Positions 33,622 through 44,221 of a stretch of 64,000 nucleotides of DNA are shown in pieces. The notes under the pieces were generated by a model that was not told where the DNA came from, made no database searches, and saw only the letters and a list, made by a program, of their open reading frames with translations. Every line of letters begins with the position of its first letter. Positions within the stretch are counted from its first letter, which is position 1. The position numbers were made by a program, and so were the translations under genes. Source of the stretch: Blasia pusilla (lineage: Eukaryota > Marchantiophyta > Marchantiopsida > Blasiales); contig CM114274.1 in assembly GCA_050084515.1 (NCBI GenBank), positions 620,001 through 684,000 of the forward strand, read 5' to 3'.

Positions 33622-34520
33622 GATGACGTCAGGAGATTCTAGGTTACCCGAGAGTCCAGGGAGTGTTGCCACACCGTTGTTATGGGACATGGATGATCAC
33701 GATACCTATGGGTCCACGAGGGGACCCTGACGGTTCTCAAGCATGGTGGGAACCATCGAGTTGGATGATTGTATGGACGAGTTCGATAGTTGGTGTGATG
33801 CACAGAGGATAGGGAACCAGCAGAGATTTGACCCCTTTATGGCATGGAAGGGATTTTTTAGCATCTAGAGTGCCCTCCCATGGATGATAATCACGAGTTT
33901 CGGATTCTCCATGAGGCGGAGATCGAGGCGTGGAGACTATTTTGGTCTCCAGGATATGTGTCCCTCACAAGGCGTGCGATGTGTGATATGGCGGCTGCAG
34001 CACCCACTAACCGCACAGAGGAGACACTTGGAGGAGTTTTCGACTTGAGTCTTACGAGTGTGACCACCCACGTTCAACCCGTTGGTTGAGTTCTTTCGAG
34101 AGTTGGGGAGGAAACATTAGGGGGTGAGGATCGACAAACTAAAGTCGATTCATGAGTTTCAGCAGAGAGCGGAAGAGAGTCTTTGAGAGGCGTATGCATG
34201 GCTCCAATGGTTGATTACAGTGACACAGGGTGTGACGGAGGCACAAGCTCTTCAGTTCTGGTATGCAATGCTAGACCGCAAGTTGCGTAAGAGAGTGCGA
34301 TATGCAACTCTCTTACATGTTGGTTCACATGCTCTCAAGTCTATATTTTTTTTGGCAGAGCATATTGAGCTCAACATACTTGAGGAGAGAGTTTTGACGA
34401 CAAGCGCGTCATCTTCAAGGGAGATGACACAAGTGATAGTGTCTCCATCAGTAGGAGATCGAGGACGTGGTGGAGGCACGACCCCACCACCTGCTAGAGC
34501 AAGTCCAACACTTGCATGAG
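33622..34520 (+). pseudogene. Element D gag-like protein, broken
   Basis: Frames interrupted by stops encode IELDDCMDEFDSWCD, FDPFMAWKG, WRLFWSPGYVS, and later EAQALQFWYAMLDRKLRKRVRYATLL. The same phrases in the same order occur in element D2 on the other strand (LDDFIQEFDTWCD, FNPFMAWKG, WRVYWAPGYVS, and LDEKLRRRVWDTMLLH). The layout resembles a gypsy gag/capsid. Several stops and frameshifts (near 33729, 33860, 34090, 34185) prevent expression. Confidence 0.7.
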
Positions 34521-35600
34521 AGGTAGCTTTGGCAAGGATTGCTCAGTTGGAGAAACCCCTTTAGGCCATGTCGGCCCAACATGCATCTACATCAGGTGTA
34601 GGGGGCGCATGGACTTCTGGATCATGCCCAAGATATGAAGGGAGATCTAGGAGGTATGGAGTTTTTGAGCAACACCGCACAGGTGGATGCAAATGCAATG
34701 GTTAGGAGAGGCTCAGTGAGAGCTTATGGGCCACTAGGATCCCATGTGGAGTTGGATCCCAAAGGGAAGAAGCTGGCAGGCATGCTAGACTTCCCCAGTC
34801 TTTTATATTGTCAGAGGCTCTTCGGACCCCATCGGTTAGACGGGCTTTGAGGAGTGCTGTTGTTGTAGATGCCAATACAGTTAGAGGAGCCGGTGAGGCG
34901 AGTTTGTCTACCATGCCTATGCAGTATTCGACACGGCCTAGTACTTGCATGCTACGAGAGATGGCGATGGCTTTGTGTAGCGTCCCATTATATACGACCA
35001 TAGATTTGTTGACATGTGGAGGTCGACTAGCTGATGTTTTCCAATTGGCGGCGGCTCTCTATGAGAGAAATGAGTTTGGTTCTTCTAGTGTTGAGACTTG
35101 CATAAGAGATGTGGCAAATGTACCCTTGGAGCAAGTGCTTGGGACGAGGGCCACAGAGAGTTTTCTAGTTGGTTGGTCCATCCGGAGTCATGTATCGACC
35201 GCAGCGTGTGCTACTTGATTCAGGACCACAACCCCTTACGTTGGGGAAGGCGGCATGTGTAGCAATGAGATTGCGGGAGTGTGAGATCACTCCATGTCCA
35301 TTCTAGATTCAGACTTCAGTGGGAGGCACATCCTTGACATAGTTAATGACTCGTGATGAGATTGTAGTGAGGATTCGGCCCGATCATCCTACGGATAGTG
35401 AGATGGTGCGAACGTGAGCGGTTGTGACATCGGCCGAGTGTTATGATGTTTTGGTAGGGGATACCGTATTATATCCTCTAGGGTTCACACTTGACTATTG
35501 GGAGGAGACAACCTCCTATCAACCAGCTTGGCAGTCAGGTGAGGGACAAGCCAGTCAACTACAAATGCAATATGTAGGGAGACTTGATGGTTCACTCCGA
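34521..35600 (+). pseudogene. Element D spacer and aspartic-protease-like domain
   Basis: The part to about 35180 matches the post-gag region of D2 (TFQLAAALYERNE versus AFRPAATLCERGE; VANVPLEQVLG versus MVDLPLEYVFG). From about 35212 the frame reads LLDSGPQPLTLGKAA, with an L-D-S-G active-site signature of retroviral-type aspartic proteases, then CYDVLVGDTVLYPLGFTLDYW near 35440-35500. The D-S-G motif followed by a (V/I)(L/I)G segment is the two-part pattern of this fold. Stops break the frame between these two parts. Confidence 0.6.
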
Positions 35601-35844
35601 GGGTCGACCACATCAGTTGTTGCTTATAGTGGCACATTATGTTGGCTTGGAGATCTACTGGAGGAGAATGTTGATGCAAAGGATATTCTTGTAGAGGATA
35701 GTCTAGAGGAGTGGCATGCGATGACGAGTGTGGCTACATCTGTTGACGATACTTCTTGAGCTTTGTGGGGGCAAGCATCGATTGGCAAAGGAGAGCAAAC
35801 GAGCTCGTGAGGTAGGCATGGAGACAAGCCTATGCTCTAGAGAG

Positions 35845-36330
35845 AGACGAGACAGAGTTACCACGTGGTCTAGGAGTGGAGACATTGACACCCTTGGACA
35901 CCACGCAGATTGTGTGGCAGTATTCCCAGGAGGATGTATGTATACTAGGTCTCTTTGGAGGGATTAGAACAACGTTGGCTGCAATGTTGTAGGCCGGAGT
36001 ACAAGTACAAGAGTACTTGTATGTTGGGAGAGATGAGACTGCATGTAGAGTCTCATTACATCATGTGTCGAGACTAGTCCAGTAGTATCTTCAATTATTG
36101 CCAGTGTTTGAAGTCAAGGGATATCAGCATGTATTTCCGCCTGACATTTTGTTGTTGGGGGCGCCATATTTGTATAGGGTTGGTCCTACACACTTGGTGG
36201 TGGCAGGGTTGCCATGTCAAGGTCATTCTTCTGCGGGTTGGGGACTTGGTTTGCAAGACCCGAGGTCGGCCATATTTTGGGAGATGTTGCGAGTTCTTCA
36301 ACACTTGCAAACTACCCATAGATGGGCAAG
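35845..36330 (+). pseudogene. Cytosine-5 DNA methyltransferase domain carried by element D
   Basis: One reading frame, interrupted only by TAG at 35990-35992 and 36083-36085, contains the ordered C5-methyltransferase motifs. Motif I is LGLFGGIRTTLAAML (35945 on), the SAM-binding D/x-L-F-x-G loop. A motif II-like EYLYVGRDETA follows. Motif IV is VVAGLPCQGHSSAGWG at 36197-36244, with the P-C-Q catalytic cysteine at 36215-36217. After it comes LQDPRSAIFWEMLRVLQHL, the conserved post-motif-IV helix. Motifs VI to X are not seen, because the homology fades near 36330. The frame continues upstream (TTQIVWQYSQED) from protease-type sequence, so the domain was part of the element's polyprotein and not a separate host gene. 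DNMT-bearing retrotransposons are known from charophytes and dinoflagellates. Confidence 0.82.
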
Positions 36331-36429
36331 CTACTTGGGCAAGGGATGTTGCACCCGGGAATGTACCTGAAAGTTGTATTCCTCTCAAACAACAAGTGGG
36401 TGTACAATATAGTGGAGAGGGACAGGCAA

Positions 36430-36980
36430 GCATGTCTTAAGGCGGTAGAGATGGACCCTATGCATAGAACTCCAAGCCAAGTTTGTTATACAGTGGATAT
36501 TGTCCAACGGGGCAAGGGTGGAATAGTACGAATCTCTAGATTTTCAATCTCAAAATTCTCTTTCATTATACATCATAGGGTGGTGGGAAGGTTGTGTGAT
36601 GTGTCTATACTACACTGACATATATGTCATGTGTAGACTCTATGTTGGGTGGATTCTCCAACTACACTGAGGGACCCTATCATGCGGTGCCAAATAGTCA
36701 AGATCGGTTTGGAAGTAGCCAATACGTTTATGGACTCAATAATAGCACTCCAGAAATGTATGGAAAACCTCAATGGTTGGGGCTAGGACCCACTCAAGGA
36801 GTGCAAATGACAAAGGCTACAGATAATAGCAAGTCACATAATTATAGAGAAGTATCATCCCTATTTGGAGAATTTCTTTCTCGTGTTTTCACTAATTAGT
36901 AAGTGACCTGACATCGATGCATAGAGTCTGTTTGTAGGCATAAAGACTTGCTTAGTGGGCAGCAGTCTTGACTAAAGATA
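36430..36980 (+). CDS. Hypothetical ORFs at the start of the CACTA-like segment
   Basis: Frames 36436-36618 and 36624-36899 encode no recognisable domain. The second is Ser/Asn/Tyr/Gly-rich. They precede, on the same strand, the exon-like frames with transposase-type features, so they are probably N-terminal exons of the same gene. Confidence 0.3.
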
Positions 36981-36983
36981 TTC

Positions 36984-37572
36984 ATGTGTGCAGCAAACTA
37001 TACGACTCTAGGCTTGCGACGGGAAAGTGTAGGGACAATATACACACCAAACTCAGTGATTGAGAGCAGTGTGCAAGGCGAGGGGGTGAAAGTCGGAAAA
37101 GTGGGTGTGAACAACTCTGGTTGGATCACCACAACTTCAAAAGGAAAGAATAGGTGGCATGCAAATTTTAGAGCCGAGGTGTTGCGATGGCTTGACATCT
37201 CCATTGTGAAATTTTCACACCAACACTCAAGGGATTGGAATTCGGTGTTGAGTGATATTTTTGCTAGATGGGAGTATGTTGGAAACAATGGCAATGGAGT
37301 GGCTGTTCCATGTTTGGAGGAATATGCACAATGAATACTCAAGACAGAGAGATTTAGATTGCGTCAGACATGGAAAGAAGCTGAAGGAGGCAAGAAAGTG
37401 GCCCCACCACCTCATGTAGATCCCAACCAATAGGGGAGATTACTTATGCACTTCATGAGCGAGAGTGCAAAGACAAAGAGTGAGCAGATGTCCAAAGCAC
37501 GGGCAGCGGTGACCAATCCAAACCCTGCAGGAAGAAAAGGGAATGCACCAATTGCAGAACGCCTAGTATGAA
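36984..37572 (+). pseudogene. Plant CACTA (En/Spm)-type ORF, Transposase_24-like part
   Basis: The frame starts after a splice-acceptor-like TTCATGTGTGCAG (36981-36993) and gives EVLRWLDISIVKFS…WNSVLSDIFARWEY. It continues after a frame change near 37336 as RLRQTWKEAEGGKK, a TAG where a Trp codon would fit, and then SAKTKSEQMSKARAA…NPAGRKGNAPIAERL. The pattern 'W..(L)M…S…AKTKSE..SKARA.…H/N..G.K..A' is the hallmark end of plant Ptta/En-Spm ORFs. Assignment is by pattern and not by catalytic residues. Confidence 0.45.
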
Positions 37573-38053
37573 TAATATTGAAGGACCCATCTTTAATTTC
37601 TATTACCACCATGCATATAGTTTGGCAATTGGTGTTTGGTAGACTGAACTTGGTTGGTGTAACATGTGTTGTAGAGAAAAGAGAAGGGGAAAACCCCTAC
37701 TAAGGTGCAGGTGCATGAGGCAAAGAACCAAAGGAGTTATGGTACAAGTACAGTGTCAAAGCAGATATGAGCATCTAGTTGCTTTAGAGTAGAGGTGAAT
37801 CTAGCGTATTTCTAGTACATGCCTGTTGATATAGATTGAGATCTAGGTCTTGTATTTCAGGCGCCAGGAACATTTGAGCTCACAAAGATCTCTGTCCGAT
37901 TAAAGTCTATGGAGGAGTTCTTGCCGAGTCTGTGACTTACATAATTGATCGCATGGATGCATTCTCCAGCAGTATGGATGTGCTAGAGGCAAGCACAAAG
38001 ACTGTTGTTGTTAATCAACAAGAGAACTTCACAAAGTTGATGGAATTGATTCC

Positions 38054-38920
38054 ATGAGCTTGAGAAGGGACCATGAGGACATAAGGGGTTCCAAGGAGAG
38101 ATCGGAAAATCCAAGAGTTGTGTCCTCTCCTCAGGGAGTTAGTGATCGAGACCTTGCTTCTAGTGGAGCACTTGCCTCTATGCCGTTGAGTGTATCCTCT
38201 CCTCACCCAATCAGCGGACCACCTTCAAGGGAGAGTGCACCCTCTCCGGAGCTGGTCACTATTGTGCCTTCGCTTCTAGTTCTTCCACAGGTTGCCAAGG
38301 GTGTTGATAGAGTAAGAGGACTAGATATAGATGTTGGCATTGCACCAATTGGTCCAAAGAAAAAGGGAGGCACAAGAGAGGTTAAAGCTACTGTGTTTGC
38401 GGGTGACCCTTTGAGTTTAGGTATGTGAGTTTCAAGTGATGTTGTGCATTTTACTTTGAAGTTGTTGAAAATCATGATCTATTTGAAAGGGTAGTGAGAC
38501 ATTCTTGTTGATTGTAATTGTAGAGACCACAGATGAGGCCCCGGCTGTTGTAGGCAAACGCCAAGTGAGGACATCTCGGAGATGCAATTTGGAGGCCACG
38601 GTATTTTCAGAGGAGAATGAGGATAGTGCAGGGATGTTGGGGAGTGGTGGACCCATGGAGTTGGATCAGTTGATATCATGTGAGAACCCCTCTGTGGTTG
38701 TAGGTTATGGCAACTTACATGATGGATAATCTACTTTCCATGGACGTGATATTCCAGATGGACATTCTATTCTCCATTTGAGAGAGGTATGCAAGAAGAA
38801 ATATGTATTGCCATTTCCAAATATGGCTGACGATCCACTGCAAATTTATGCTGGAGATGCCATTGATAGTGTAGTGTTATGGCCATCTCATCTTGTTATG
38901 CCTTCTAAAAAATAGGGGCA
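38054..38920 (+). pseudogene. CACTA-type ORF C-terminal part, possible DUF8039 tail
   Basis: A Ser/Pro-rich frame (38054-38428) ends at a donor GTATGTGAGT (38419 on). It continues after an acceptor TTGTAATTGTAG (to 38523) as TTDEAPAVVGKRQVR. A final block near 38745-38916 reads LREVCKKKYVLPFPN, then YAGDAIDSVVLWPSHLV. The 'G-D-A-(I/V)-(G/D)-S-x-V-x-W-P-x-H-L' phrase is typical of the C-terminal domain of plant Ptta/En-Spm ORFs. Its place on the same strand and upstream of CACTA subterminal repeats supports this. Confidence 0.5.
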
Positions 38921-39600
38921 CCTTGGCTTTGTGTGTAGAATTTTTGAGTAAACCTTCCCTTTGACATCCCTCTTGAGTATGGCGATCTCCATATACTTGT
39001 AACTTTTGTACTCATAAGTAGAGGAATTTGATGTTTGTGTTTCAGTTTTGATTGTGACAATAGAGATGTACTCGGATTTTCATGTCTCAATTTTGAGAAT
39101 ATCAGAGGGGGGAGTTTGCAATGAGAAGTAGATATTGTGTTCTTCCATTGATGACCATCTTTCACTATAATTGACTAAGCATTCTTTTACGTAAGAAAAA
39201 ATTCCATTTCAGGGTGTATGGATACATTTTGTAGCTTTGAACTTATGGCCATAATTGGATGTAAGAAACATTTTCTAGCTGTATCTTTCAATACATAAGG
39301 ATTTTTTACTATGAAAAACTGATCAGATTCTACAAAATGGATGGGTTGGTACATGAGTAATTTGCTTGTATGCTTTCACACGATGCTGGTAGCATTAGGA
39401 CTGTACAACAGATACATAATTGCATCTCCATTGCATGGATGTAAGAGAAGTAGTGATAGGTGTAGGGAGGATAGGTAGGAAGGAGTAATTCATATTCATG
39501 GATACAAAATGGACAAAAATGTTGATTTCATGTACATATTTCTGTCAGCAATAAAGCAATCTGTTATATATAGTTATCTGGATATTGTCAATGAATAGGA
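38921..39600. other. CACTA 3' noncoding region
   Basis: AT-rich sequence with no open frame of interest. It lies between the last coding block and the subterminal repeat field. Confidence 0.45.
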
Positions 39601-40050
39601 TTGTAAATGACATGGACAAGTCGTTTTAATGACTAAATCATTCTCTTATGACGCATGAAGTCATTATTTATTACTCTGAGTAGTCACAGTTAAGGACTCG
39701 CCTAGTCATTATTAATGACACGTCTAGTCATTCTTAATGAAGCGTCTAGTCAATCCTTATGACTCCTCCACTCATTCTTTATTACTCGTCTAGTCATTCT
39801 TTATGACTAGACAAGTCATTCCTTATGACTCGTATAGTAATTTCTTATGACTTAACCTAGTCATACAAAATGACTAGGTGAAGTCATATTTAGTGACTAT
39901 GTTGAGTAACAAAAAAGAGACTCAGATATGACTACCCTTGGTTTTAGTAACAACTTCTATGACTAGGAGTAGTTTTTATGACTAGAGTCTGGTTAAGTAA
40001 TTACTTAGTCACACATGCCCGGTTTGAGTAGCATCTAGTCATTTTTCTAA
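39600..40050. repeat. CACTA subterminal repeats (ATGACTAG / CTAGTCAT)
   Basis: More than fifteen copies of TAGTCATTCTTATGACT-like units occur in both orientations, for example TATGACTAGACAAGTCAT near 39798. Dense short subterminal repeats in both orientations just inside the terminus are typical of CACTA elements, where they bind the element's TNPA-type protein. Confidence 0.8.
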
Positions 40051-40079
40051 GTCATCTAGAGGGGGTTTCTGTACTAGTG
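40050..40079. mobile_element. CACTA right terminus
   Basis: The end reads GGGGGTTTCTGTACTAGTG; its reverse complement starts CACTAGTACAGAAACCCCC, the CACTA terminal signature. Element D2 coding sequence begins immediately after it (40080). A matching left end was not found in the window. Confidence 0.7.
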
Positions 40080-42170
40080 CCATGACTCAGTGGGAACATC
40101 CCGAACACCTACTCCAAGGGCAAGTCCACCATCTCCTCAACTAACTCTGAATGAGAGGAAATCACCTCTCCACGCTCACACAACGTAGCGGCCGGTCGAA
40201 ATGCCTCCGCTAGTCCAACTCCCAGCGTCTCCAACTCCATGGCAGAAAACAATGGAGTCTGGCTCACCCTGGTGGCCACCTCCAACAACATGGTTGACAC
40301 TGGCTCCTCCCGAGCTGGCATAGGAGTCATCTCTCCAACTCCTCGTGACGTCGATGTACCTGTCCCACTCGTGGGTACTATCAGTGGTCGAGGCACCATT
40401 GACGGTGTATGTTGTACCTCCAACAATGTGAACGACTGGGGAACCTTGGCCTACCGCCCATCGGTCCCCTCTTGTGGTTCAATCTCCACCCCACCTCTTT
40501 GTGGCTCGGTCACTCTCGTAGCATCCCGAGTCACCACTGCAGTAGCCTCAACCTGAGCCGCACTGCACATAAATCTCAACCCCGTATAGTCCTCCCCTAT
40601 ATCCTGAAATGACATGGAGGCTGTAGCCACACTAGCTACTCTCGGCTTCGTGCCTATCATTGGCTACATCATCGTCATGGCAACAATCCTCTGCTCCAAT
40701 TGATCGATGCGCGTAAGGAGCGCTGCATCGGGTGCACGTGCTCCATCTCCTGTGACTTGTGATGGCACTCCACCACCACAATCATCCACCACTTGATCTC
40801 CACCAACTCTCTTGCCCCCAAGTCCTCTGCCTACCTCAAGACATACCTCTCGGCGAAGATCATAACACCTATCCCTAGTGTGACCATATCAGTGACAACG
40901 ATCACGCTACAATTGTGGTGGGGCCATCCTCTGTGGCTCTTGAGCAATCGGAGGTGCCTGTGGCCCTCTCCCATCCTGTGGGCAGTCCCTCTGCCTATGT
41001 GATCCACCACACGTCCAACAAGCCAATCTTGGTCCTTGCTGGAAAACATATGTCGGTACAGGCTGTTGCCTCATCGGCTCACAATACCCGCCCTGCTCTC
41101 TGGGCCCACCGGCCCGCTCCCATGGTACTGGTGCATGTTGGAGCACGTGTGGGTCTACTCCTACTCGTCGACTCGTCGAATCCCCCAAAACTCCCATGGT
41201 CACCACATGCTCCTCACTCATGTTGAGCTCTACCCGCTCAGACAACTCGAAGACCACCTTCAAGGTGGGCTTCACCGTGTGAAGCAACATCGTATCCCAA
41301 ACTCTCCTCCGTAGCTTCTCATCCAACACCTCGTATCAATACTACACTGACTGCACCTCAATCACCCCATATGTGGGAGCGATCAACCGACGCATGCACG
41401 TGAATGCCTCCCTCAGACTCTCACCCGATTGTTGTTGAAAATCCTCTAGACTCTTCAGCTTGTCGGTCCGCACGCCCTAGTAGCTCCTCACCAACTATCA
41501 TAAGAACTCCACTATAGGACTGAAACTCGGAGGTCCTCTACCACGAGAGGTCTCTGCCACCTCACCATTCTCATTGCCATCCTCTACATCTAGTCCCCGA
41601 GCTCATGGTGAAGGTCTCTTCGCTCTCACTATCCCATCATACGCCTTGCGGACACTAGTGGACACATACCCTGGAGCCCAATACACCCTCCACGAATCAA
41701 TCTCTACAAAATATAGAGATCGGAACTCCATGTAATCATCCATCGTCGGACCCTCCAAGTGTTGGAACAACCCCTTCCATGCCATAAAAGGGTTGAACCG
41801 CGTAGGGATCCGTATCTCCTGGAAGTCACACCACGTGTCAAACTCCTGGATGAAATCATCAAGATCTATGATGCCTACCGCAACCAAGAAACGATGCATG
41901 CCCCGGTGGCCCATGTCGTCCATATCTCTCCACGTATCACTATCCCCGTTTGCGATCTTGTCACTAGACGGATGTCTAGTGATGACGATCGAGCCACAGA
42001 TGGGAATTGGGGTAACCGATTCCTTACTCGAAACCCCTCGATACCTCACACCACTCCATGTCACTCCACTACCATTACTCGTACTACCCCGTTCTTCCGA
42101 ACCGCTATGATGACAACCCTGTCTTACCCGCTCAAGCACTCTGACTCACCAAGAGTCTCCCACACTCCTC
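40080..42170 (-). pseudogene. Element D2: gag-like region with zinc knuckle, broken
   Basis: On the minus strand the order is LDDFIQEFDTWCD, FNPFMAWKGLFQHLEGP, WRVYWAPGYVS, LDEKLRRRVWDTMLLH, then CWTCGGSHRQRDC (about 41010), a CCHC knuckle of the rarer C-x2-C-x3-H-x4-C spacing. A post-gag spacer with ELETLGVGLAEAFRPAATL follows. It is the same family as element D (33622-36330, + strand), less decayed in gag. The frame is broken by stops at several places, and the CACTA terminus cuts it at 40080 before the protease and methyltransferase. Confidence 0.72.
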
Positions 42171-42835
42171 ACTAGCTTACCTACGCTAGTAGTAATCCTG
42201 CGACGACACACTCGGACTCATTCACACTTAACACTCAGGCTCACCATGAGCCTCCCACTAACTCACCTAAAGTACTGACATTCTCGGGTCATACACGAAA
42301 CCCCTACTCGGAAACTGCCATATATCCACCAACATGCTACACATGAAAGGATTCTACACTTGTCACCATCACTATATCTATCTAACACCAAAAACTACCT
42401 GATATCCAACACTCTCAGTCATACAAGATAAGTGCGGGAAAAGGGACACGAATGGGTAACCTGATCATGCCCTCCAACCAACGGTACCATCAACATTCAC
42501 TCCTCCATGTGATGCGGCAACCTCCGTAACACGACACTCTCCTCCACCAACACGTCAAACCTCCCATCAATATTGGCGTGTGTATCTCCATCACAACCCT
42601 CGCACCCATAATCCTGGTTCACGGTACCAACACCAAGTTGCGAAAAATCTCTCTAGCTACATAACCCAAATTTACCACATCCGCCGCTCGGCCACGTAAC
42701 CCACCTACCATGTTCAGCTCACCAACCATAACTCGCCTACCATGGTCACCAACGCGCCACCTCTAACGTTCCGTTCCAAACTCTTGGCCCGCATCACAAT
42801 CTCACCATCAATCGAGCCTTAGAGCATCAAGTCTT
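42171..42835. other. 5' noncoding region of element D2
   Basis: Sequence just upstream (minus sense) of D2 gag. The part nearest gag matches the corresponding part of element D (minus-strand 'ggtatcgaggggtttc' against 'ggtatcgagggtttcc' near 33570). No LTR boundary could be fixed. The next element starts at 42836. Confidence 0.45.
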
Positions 42836-43742
42836 GTGATAACCCACTCTTTTGAACATTTTGTAGTTTGGATGTTTTTTGTACAGAAATAGGTAAAAGT
42901 CTTTAGGAAGGAAGACTAAAGATTGAAGAATTTGTAGACGATTGTAAATATGAATAGAGGAAGAGAAATAGTTGGAAGAGTACTTGATAAGGCTAGTCAG
43001 TGAAACTCCATTGAGAAGACAAGGAGATTGGAAGATCAAGGAATTATCTTGGAGGAGTGAGAAATGTTGTAAAAGTAGAAAAGAATGAAAGAAGAAGTAG
43101 GAGTACAAGGCGTTTGTGCTTCGTGGCCAAGACCGCATTGTGGAAGATGGCAAAGACTATGAATGAAGGCATGTAAAAGACTTCTTCTTTGTAGCAGAAG
43201 TTCCAAAGGAGTCTTCGTGCGAAGACTGTAAACGAAGACCAGAGAGCGAAGACCAAAGAACAAAGAACGAAGATCAAATTTTCTTCGCGAAGATAGGACT
43301 ACGAAGATAAGATTGCAAATATAGGATTGCGAAGATAGGTCTGCAAAGAGAAGACTATGAAGACTGTCAGTAATGAACCGTCGCGACAGTTTTGGAAGCC
43401 GGAAATGGAGCGGCGTAGCGGTTTAGAAGGAAGCATAAATGACTTATCAGAGCAACCAACCGCCTTAGGAAGATGAAGGGTTGGAGAATTTGAACCAAGG
43501 AGAGTAGGATTATCATTTAGAAATCTAGAGTAGAATAGGAAGATCAATCAAGAATTGTAAGAGACTATTTGAAGAATAGAGCAAAAGAGCACGGTGTCAT
43601 TCCCTTGTATCTTGAGTTTCCCATTAGTCTTGGTGGGTTGTGTAAGGAGTCATGTGGGGATGATCCAAGCAAAAGAGTCTTGTAGTTTCTGAAGCTTGCA
43701 ATACTTTCTAGTTCTTTCCACTCTTTGATGCAGTTGAAGGAG
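42836..43742 (+). mobile_element. LTR of retrotransposon family 2, cut by MULE-2
   Basis: Starts TGTGATAACCCAC and shares blocks with the LTR at 439-1804, including GGAAGATCAAGGA, repeated CGAAGA units at 43200-43350 and the stretch near 43630-43735. It stops where the MULE-2 terminus begins (GGTGCGGTAAGAGG), so its 3' quarter is missing. No polypurine tract precedes it, so it is a 5' or solo LTR. Confidence 0.65.
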
Positions 43743-44221
43743 GTGCGGTAAGAGGAGAGGAAGAGAGGAAGAGAGGAGAGAGGAGAGAGGAAACTACCTT
43801 CAACCCAAAGAGATACTTTTTTTTGAAGAGAGTTTCCTATGATTTGAAGAGAGTTTCTGTTGGGTTGAAGAGAGGAAACTTTTTGTGTGATTTTTTTTGC
43901 ACTTTTCTTCTCAGTTCTTAAGCACTCCAACAAATTTTTTTTCCTCTTCCACATTTTAGCAACCCATGTGAAACCGATGAGTTGCAATTTGCACAAAATT
44001 TAGAAAACTGAAAAATCAGTGGAATCATAAGTGTGGAACCAATCACTTTTTCCATCCAAGGTCTGGAAAAAATCTGTCATTTGCCTTGGGCTGAATAGAG
44101 TTCAAGCTTAAAGTGAAGGTTTTGGAAAATGAAAGGGCAATCTAAAACCTCATTTTGCATCCTCAAAGTGGTTTGTTTAGAATACTTCGCACTTCTTTGA
44201 GAGACAGAATTGGTTGGTGGA

